A stretch of DNA of 7,752 nt from contig JAGLUH010000379.1 in assembly GCA_023134875.1 (NCBI GenBank), positions 1-7,752 on the forward strand, read 5' to 3'. Shown here in pieces: positions 4,984-7,752 of the stretch. The notes beneath the pieces were generated by a model. That model had not been told where the DNA came from, made no database searches, and was given only the letters and a program-made list of their open reading frames with translations. The first letter of the stretch is position 1. Each line of letters starts with the position of its first letter. The stretch is from Candidatus Zixiibacteriota bacterium. GTDB taxonomy: Bacteria; Zixibacteria; MSB-5A5; CAIYYT01. Made by a program: the position numbers and the translations under genes.

Positions 4984-6685
4984 ATGAGTAATACGAGCAA
5001 ACTGATGACCATTTTTCTCCTTTTTCTGTTTTCCACTTCTGTCGCGCAGCCCGACATGGCGGCAAGCGGTGAATCCTGGGTAAAACCGAAACAAGCGGTG
5101 GCTGCCAGCCAGGCGGTTCGCTTCTACCTGGCCCAGCACCAGCAGGATGGCAAGGTGAAAATCTGGGTCTATTTTACCGATAAGGAGATTTTCACCGCGC
5201 GGCAGATGCAGGCGGCACAGGAAACTGCAACGCAGAAGCTCTCCGCCCGTGCTCGCGCCCGCCGCGCTAAGCATGGTGTGACGGAGATCAAATTCACCGA
5301 TCTTCCTGTCAGCGCCAATTATGTCGCCCAGGTTGAGAATACCGGCGCAAATTTCCGACACGTCTCGAAATGGCTTAATGCGGCTTCTTTCGAGGTCAAA
5401 ATTGACCAGATAGATCAAATCGGCGTCCTTCCCTGCGTACAGAAGATTGAACCGGTAGCCCTATACAAGAAAGACTATAATCCGATGTCGGAATCGAAAA
5501 AGAGACCGATTCCGGAAAACAGCCTGGACGCGTATTCATTGTCCTACGGCGGTTCCTACGCTCAATTGAATCAGATCAATGTGCCGATCTGTCATGATTC
5601 AAGGATATACCGGCCAGGGCGTAATTATCTCCGTATTTGATACCGGTTTCCGAAAATCGCATAACGCTTTCGCTCAGGCTTATGCCGAAGGTCGCGTACT
5701 GGCGGAATGGGATTTCGTCTTCGGTGACGGCGACGTCGCCAACGAAGCAGAAGACTTGTCGTCGGCCTGGAATCACGGCACCTCCACCTGGTCGATCTGC
5801 GGCGGCGCGTCTGCCGGTGTCCATTATGGCCCCGGTTTCGGCGCTTCCTTTATTCTCTGCAAAACCGAGGATGTCCGCGGTGAGACGCCAATCGAAGAAG
5901 ACAACTGGGTAGCGGCCTCAGAATGGGTGGATTCAATCGGCGCCGATATTATCACCTCGTCGCTGAGCTACACCGACTGGTACACGGCATCCGATTATGA
6001 CGGCAACACCTGTGTGACTACGGTGGCTGCCGATATCGCTGCCGCCAATGGTATCCTTGTCTGCAATTCAGCCGGCAATGGTGGCCCTGGCGCTTCCACT
6101 ATAGGAGCTCCCGCAGACGCTGATAGTATCCTGGCGGTAGGCGCGGTCGATTCCTATGGCACTATCACGTACTTCTCCTCACGTGGGCCGACATACGATG
6201 GCAGAATCAAGCCGGAGGTCTGCGCACGCGGTTACAACGTCCACCGGGCGACTTCCGATAACGACGGCAGCTTCAGCCCTTACGGCAGTGGCACGTCGTT
6301 TTCCTGTCCGCTGGTAGCCGGCGCGGCCGCTATCGTTATGAGCGCCCAGCCTGCCTGGACTAACATGCAGGTACGGGAAGCATTGATGTTGACTGCTGAT
6401 AACACTCTCTTTCCCAACAGCACTTACGGTTGGGGTATTATCGACACCTGGGCGGCGATACAAATGCAGTTTGAGCCGTCTTATGTGGCGGGCGATGCTG
6501 ATGGTAACAGCCTGGTGAACATTGCCGATGTGGTCTACCTAATCAACTATGTTTTCGCCGGCGGCCCCTTACCTGATCCCTGGCAATCAGGTGATGCCGA
6601 TGGCGACGGATCGATCTCAATTGCCGATGTTATTTATATGATTGCCTACATTTTCGGCGGCGGTCCACCGCCGGTGGAACCGTAA
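4984..6685 (+). pseudogene. Secreted subtilisin-family (S8) protease with C-terminal type I dockerin, split by a single-base frameshift
   Basis: The first frame runs 4984-5640 and the second carries the rest to 6685. Joining them by skipping one T at 5598/5599 gives 566 residues with uninterrupted homology-like sequence (...INVPICHD then QGYTGQGVIISVFDTGF...). Residues 1-21 are a signal peptide, and about 30-165 are a propeptide-like region. The S8 catalytic domain spans about 190-490, with Asp219 (VFDTGF), His264 (NHGTS), oxyanion Asn365 (NSAGN) and Ser438 (GTSFSCP); all four are present. Residues 501-566 are a type I dockerin: two Ca-binding repeats (GDADGNSLVNIADVVYLINY and GDADGDGSISIADVIYMIAY), each followed by a GGP motif. 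Dockerins bind cohesins on scaffolds or cell surfaces; no cohesin is visible here. I chose ATG 4984 over ATG 4972 because GAGGTG (4974-4979) sits 4 bases before the former. With the shift as read, only a truncated 218-residue product without catalytic residues would be made. A sequencing error or a recent mutation is more likely than programmed frameshifting. Confidence 0.85.
6502..6682 (+). other. Type I dockerin module of the subtilase
   Basis: Two 22-residue-class repeats are visible. Each has a DxDxD/N-like Ca-binding loop (DADGNSLVNIAD, DADGDGSISIAD) followed by a hydrophobic helix (VVYLINYVF, VIYMIAYIF) and a GGP linker. The second copy is about 35 residues after the first. In known systems such modules dock to cohesins, but in many uncultivated phyla they also end secreted proteases that have no cellulosome. 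Confidence 0.85.
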
Positions 6686-6709
6686 GTTCACAGAGCCATC
6701 AAGTCAATC

Positions 6710-6743
6710 AAAGCCCGGATGTATATCGTCCGGGCTTTTCTTT
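6710..6743 (+). terminator. Intrinsic terminator after the subtilase gene
   Basis: AAAGCCCGGA (6710-6719) pairs perfectly with TCCGGGCTTT (6729-6738) around a 9-base loop, followed by TTTTCTTT. This GC-rich 10-base stem with a T-rich tail lies 25 bases after the stop at 6685. The A residues on the left arm would give a weaker tail in the opposite direction. Confidence 0.85.
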
Positions 6744-6857
6744 ATGGGTTGGTGCCCTGCGAATTGAATCAAGCTTTTCAATGACAGCGAGCAGAGCGGC
6801 CGCTTGACGATTTCCCTGGGTTGAAGAAATGTACAAAGCCGGTCGATCTTCATAAAT
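6744..6857. other. Gap without a recognisable gene
   Basis: Between the terminator and the possible start at 6858 I see no supported coding frame. A minus-strand reading frame across 7166-6708 has no family resemblance and runs through the terminator, so it is not called. No clear promoter hexamer pair was recognised for the downstream genes. Confidence 0.4.
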
Positions 6858-7254
6858 ATGGAGAAGACCATTCGATCTCGTACTAAAGCTGAGTTGCTGA
6901 GTTGCGACCTTAACTGCGTAGCAATTCAAGCAGTTCCTTGAACACTCAAGCGTCAGACCCGACAAGCGAGCCGACCTGCTGTTGCTACTGGTTACTCTTG
7001 ACAGGAGTCGCGCTGCTACGTTTCTTGCTTTGGTACTGGAGAATAGGGCGGAAACATATCGCCAGCATCTGGCGGAACATAATGAATCTTTGAACGAGAT
7101 GATAGTCAGGACGTTTATAGAGTGGAAGGGCGAAACAACTGATGACGTTCTGCAGCGATATGTCAACAGTTTCTCCAGGTTGCGGCTCGGGCGTCTCCGG
7201 AAACGACCTTCGCTAAAACGGGCTGAGAGATATATCCAAACTCTTTCTGGTTAA
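6858..7254 (+). CDS. Small unknown protein, possibly frameshifted near its 5' end
   Basis: I do not recognise a family. A plus-strand frame free of stops runs from 6922 to TAA 7254. Its C-terminal 90 residues look protein-like: mostly helical, highly charged, with a basic stretch (RLRLGRLRKRPSLKRAERY) near the end. In this frame the only early start is TTG 6982, which has no good ribosome site, yet the frame reads sensibly back to 6922. A different frame starts with ATG 6858 (MEKTIRSRTKAELLSCDLNC) and ends at 6941, overlapping it. One extra base around 6912-6930 would join the two into about 131 residues. TAA 7254 is 2 bases before the ATG of the metallopeptidase, which itself lacks a ribosome site, so coupled translation is plausible and supports this ORF being real. 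Codon use is less GC-rich at third positions than in the neighbours. It may be an old gene remnant. Confidence 0.35.
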
Positions 7255-7256
7255 TT

Positions 7257-7752
7257 ATGAGAGGCAAGCTTATATACTTGATCGCGTTGTTGCTGCTTTT
7301 AGCGGCAACGCTGCATGGTCAGTTCTACTTCGGTAAGAACAAGGTGCAGTACTCTCAGTTTGACTGGAAGATACTGACAACTACACATTTTAGAGTTTAC
7401 TTCTATGAAGGAGAAACGGAGATCGCCGAGATTGCCGCCGCTGCCGCGGAGGAATCCTATGCCTGCCTGGCCGATAAGTTCAATCATCATGTCGCCAAAA
7501 AGATACCGCTGATTATCTACAGCGCGCCCACCTTCTTTGTGCAAACCAATGTCATCCCCGCTCTGCTGCCCGAAAATGTCGGTGGCTTCACCGAGTTCTT
7601 CAAGGGGCGGGTGGTAGTGCCTTTTAACGGTTCGATCGCTGATTTCAAGCGGGTGATCAGGCATGAATTGGTGCATACCTTCACCTTCAGCAAGATTGCA
7701 GCTACCCTTTCCGAACATCGCACGGCGAACTACTACAGCCCGCCACTCTGGT
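7257..7752 (+). CDS. Secreted HExxH zinc metallopeptidase, partial (possible MA-clan, TolB-like-repeat family)
   Basis: The frame is open to the right edge (165 residues seen). Residues 1-21 are a signal peptide (MRGKLIYLIALLLLLAATLH), followed by FGKNKVQYSQFDWKIL (25-40) and a segment THFRVYFYEG (43-52) typical of a secreted gluzincin group. The zinc motif HELVH is at residues 136-140, so His136 and His140 are ligands and Glu137 the catalytic base. In this group the third ligand usually lies in an EGxAE motif after a PLW segment; the window ends at PPLW (162-165), just before it. From memory, relatives often carry C-terminal beta-propeller (TolB/PD40) repeats, which cannot be checked here. 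ATG 7257 has no Shine-Dalgarno and lies 2 bases after the previous stop, which suggests translational coupling or a leaderless message. Confidence 0.75.
   Translation, partial: MRGKLIYLIALLLLLAATLHGQFYFGKNKVQYSQFDWKILTTTHFRVYFYEGETEIAEIAAAAAEESYACLADKFNHHVAKKIPLIIYSAPTFFVQTNVIPALLPENVGGFTEFFKGRVVVPFNGSIADFKRVIRHELVHTFTFSKIAATLSEHRTANYYSPPLW

Noticed and set aside
4885..5418. Minus-strand 177-residue frame over the protease 5' half
   Set aside because: It overlaps the signal peptide and propeptide of the subtilase as well as its promoter, and no domain is recognisable.
5579..6685. Second subtilase frame as an independent gene starting at ATG 5579
   Set aside because: It would lack a signal peptide, propeptide and ribosome site; the sequence joins naturally to the upstream frame by one base.
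6888..6903. The 8-base tandem duplication GCTGAGTT as cause of the suspected frameshift
   Set aside because: Removing one copy shifts the frame by the wrong amount and leads to an immediate TAA, so it does not restore the joined reading frame.
6708..7166. Minus-strand 152-residue frame
   Set aside because: It extends into the strong terminator hairpin, is Ser/Arg-rich and has no family resemblance; the plus-strand frame looks more protein-like.

Overview
The window looks like a chromosomal fragment of a diderm bacterium, probably from an uncultivated lineage. It carries a type IV pilus (T4P) alignment-complex operon, which needs an outer membrane. It also carries a secreted subtilase ending in a type I dockerin with GDADG-type repeats, and a secreted zincin whose N-terminus (FGKNKVQY...DW) I associate with candidate phyla of the FCB/Zixibacteria kind. 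That assignment is recollection and inference; there is no rRNA or marker gene here.

Left part (1-4570, all minus strand). Read in transcription order, there is a GspH/FimT-type pseudopilin (4570-4064), a 199-base gap with a TATAAT box, then a tight block: pilM (3858-2809), pilN (2803-2090), pilO (2057-1443), and a gene open at the left edge (1421-1). The last gene has a signal peptide, an AMIN domain, a long disordered linker and the start of a PilP-like domain (RDPFFPLI). It appears to merge the AMIN module usually carried by PilQ with the PilP position of the operon. PilM (cytoplasmic actin-like protein), PilN and PilO (inner-membrane bitopic proteins) and the PilP-like protein would link the T4P motor to the secretin; pilQ is expected just beyond the left edge.

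Middle intergenic region (4571-4983). This is a divergent regulatory region. Upstream of the pseudopilin gene, on the minus strand, is a very good sigma-54 (-24/-12) site, TGGCAACATGCTTGCA. Upstream of the protease gene, on the plus strand, is a sigma-70 promoter, TTGACA-N17-TATGTT. Between them lie several inverted and direct repeats that could be activator or repressor sites.

Right part (4984-7752, plus strand). A secreted subtilisin-family protease with a C-terminal dockerin (4984-6685) is split by a single-base frameshift near 5598. All catalytic residues lie in the second frame and the signal peptide lies in the first. A strong intrinsic terminator follows at 6710-6743. Then comes a weakly supported small ORF (ending 7254), possibly itself broken at its 5' end. 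Two bases later a secreted HExxH metallopeptidase gene starts (7257) and runs off the right edge.
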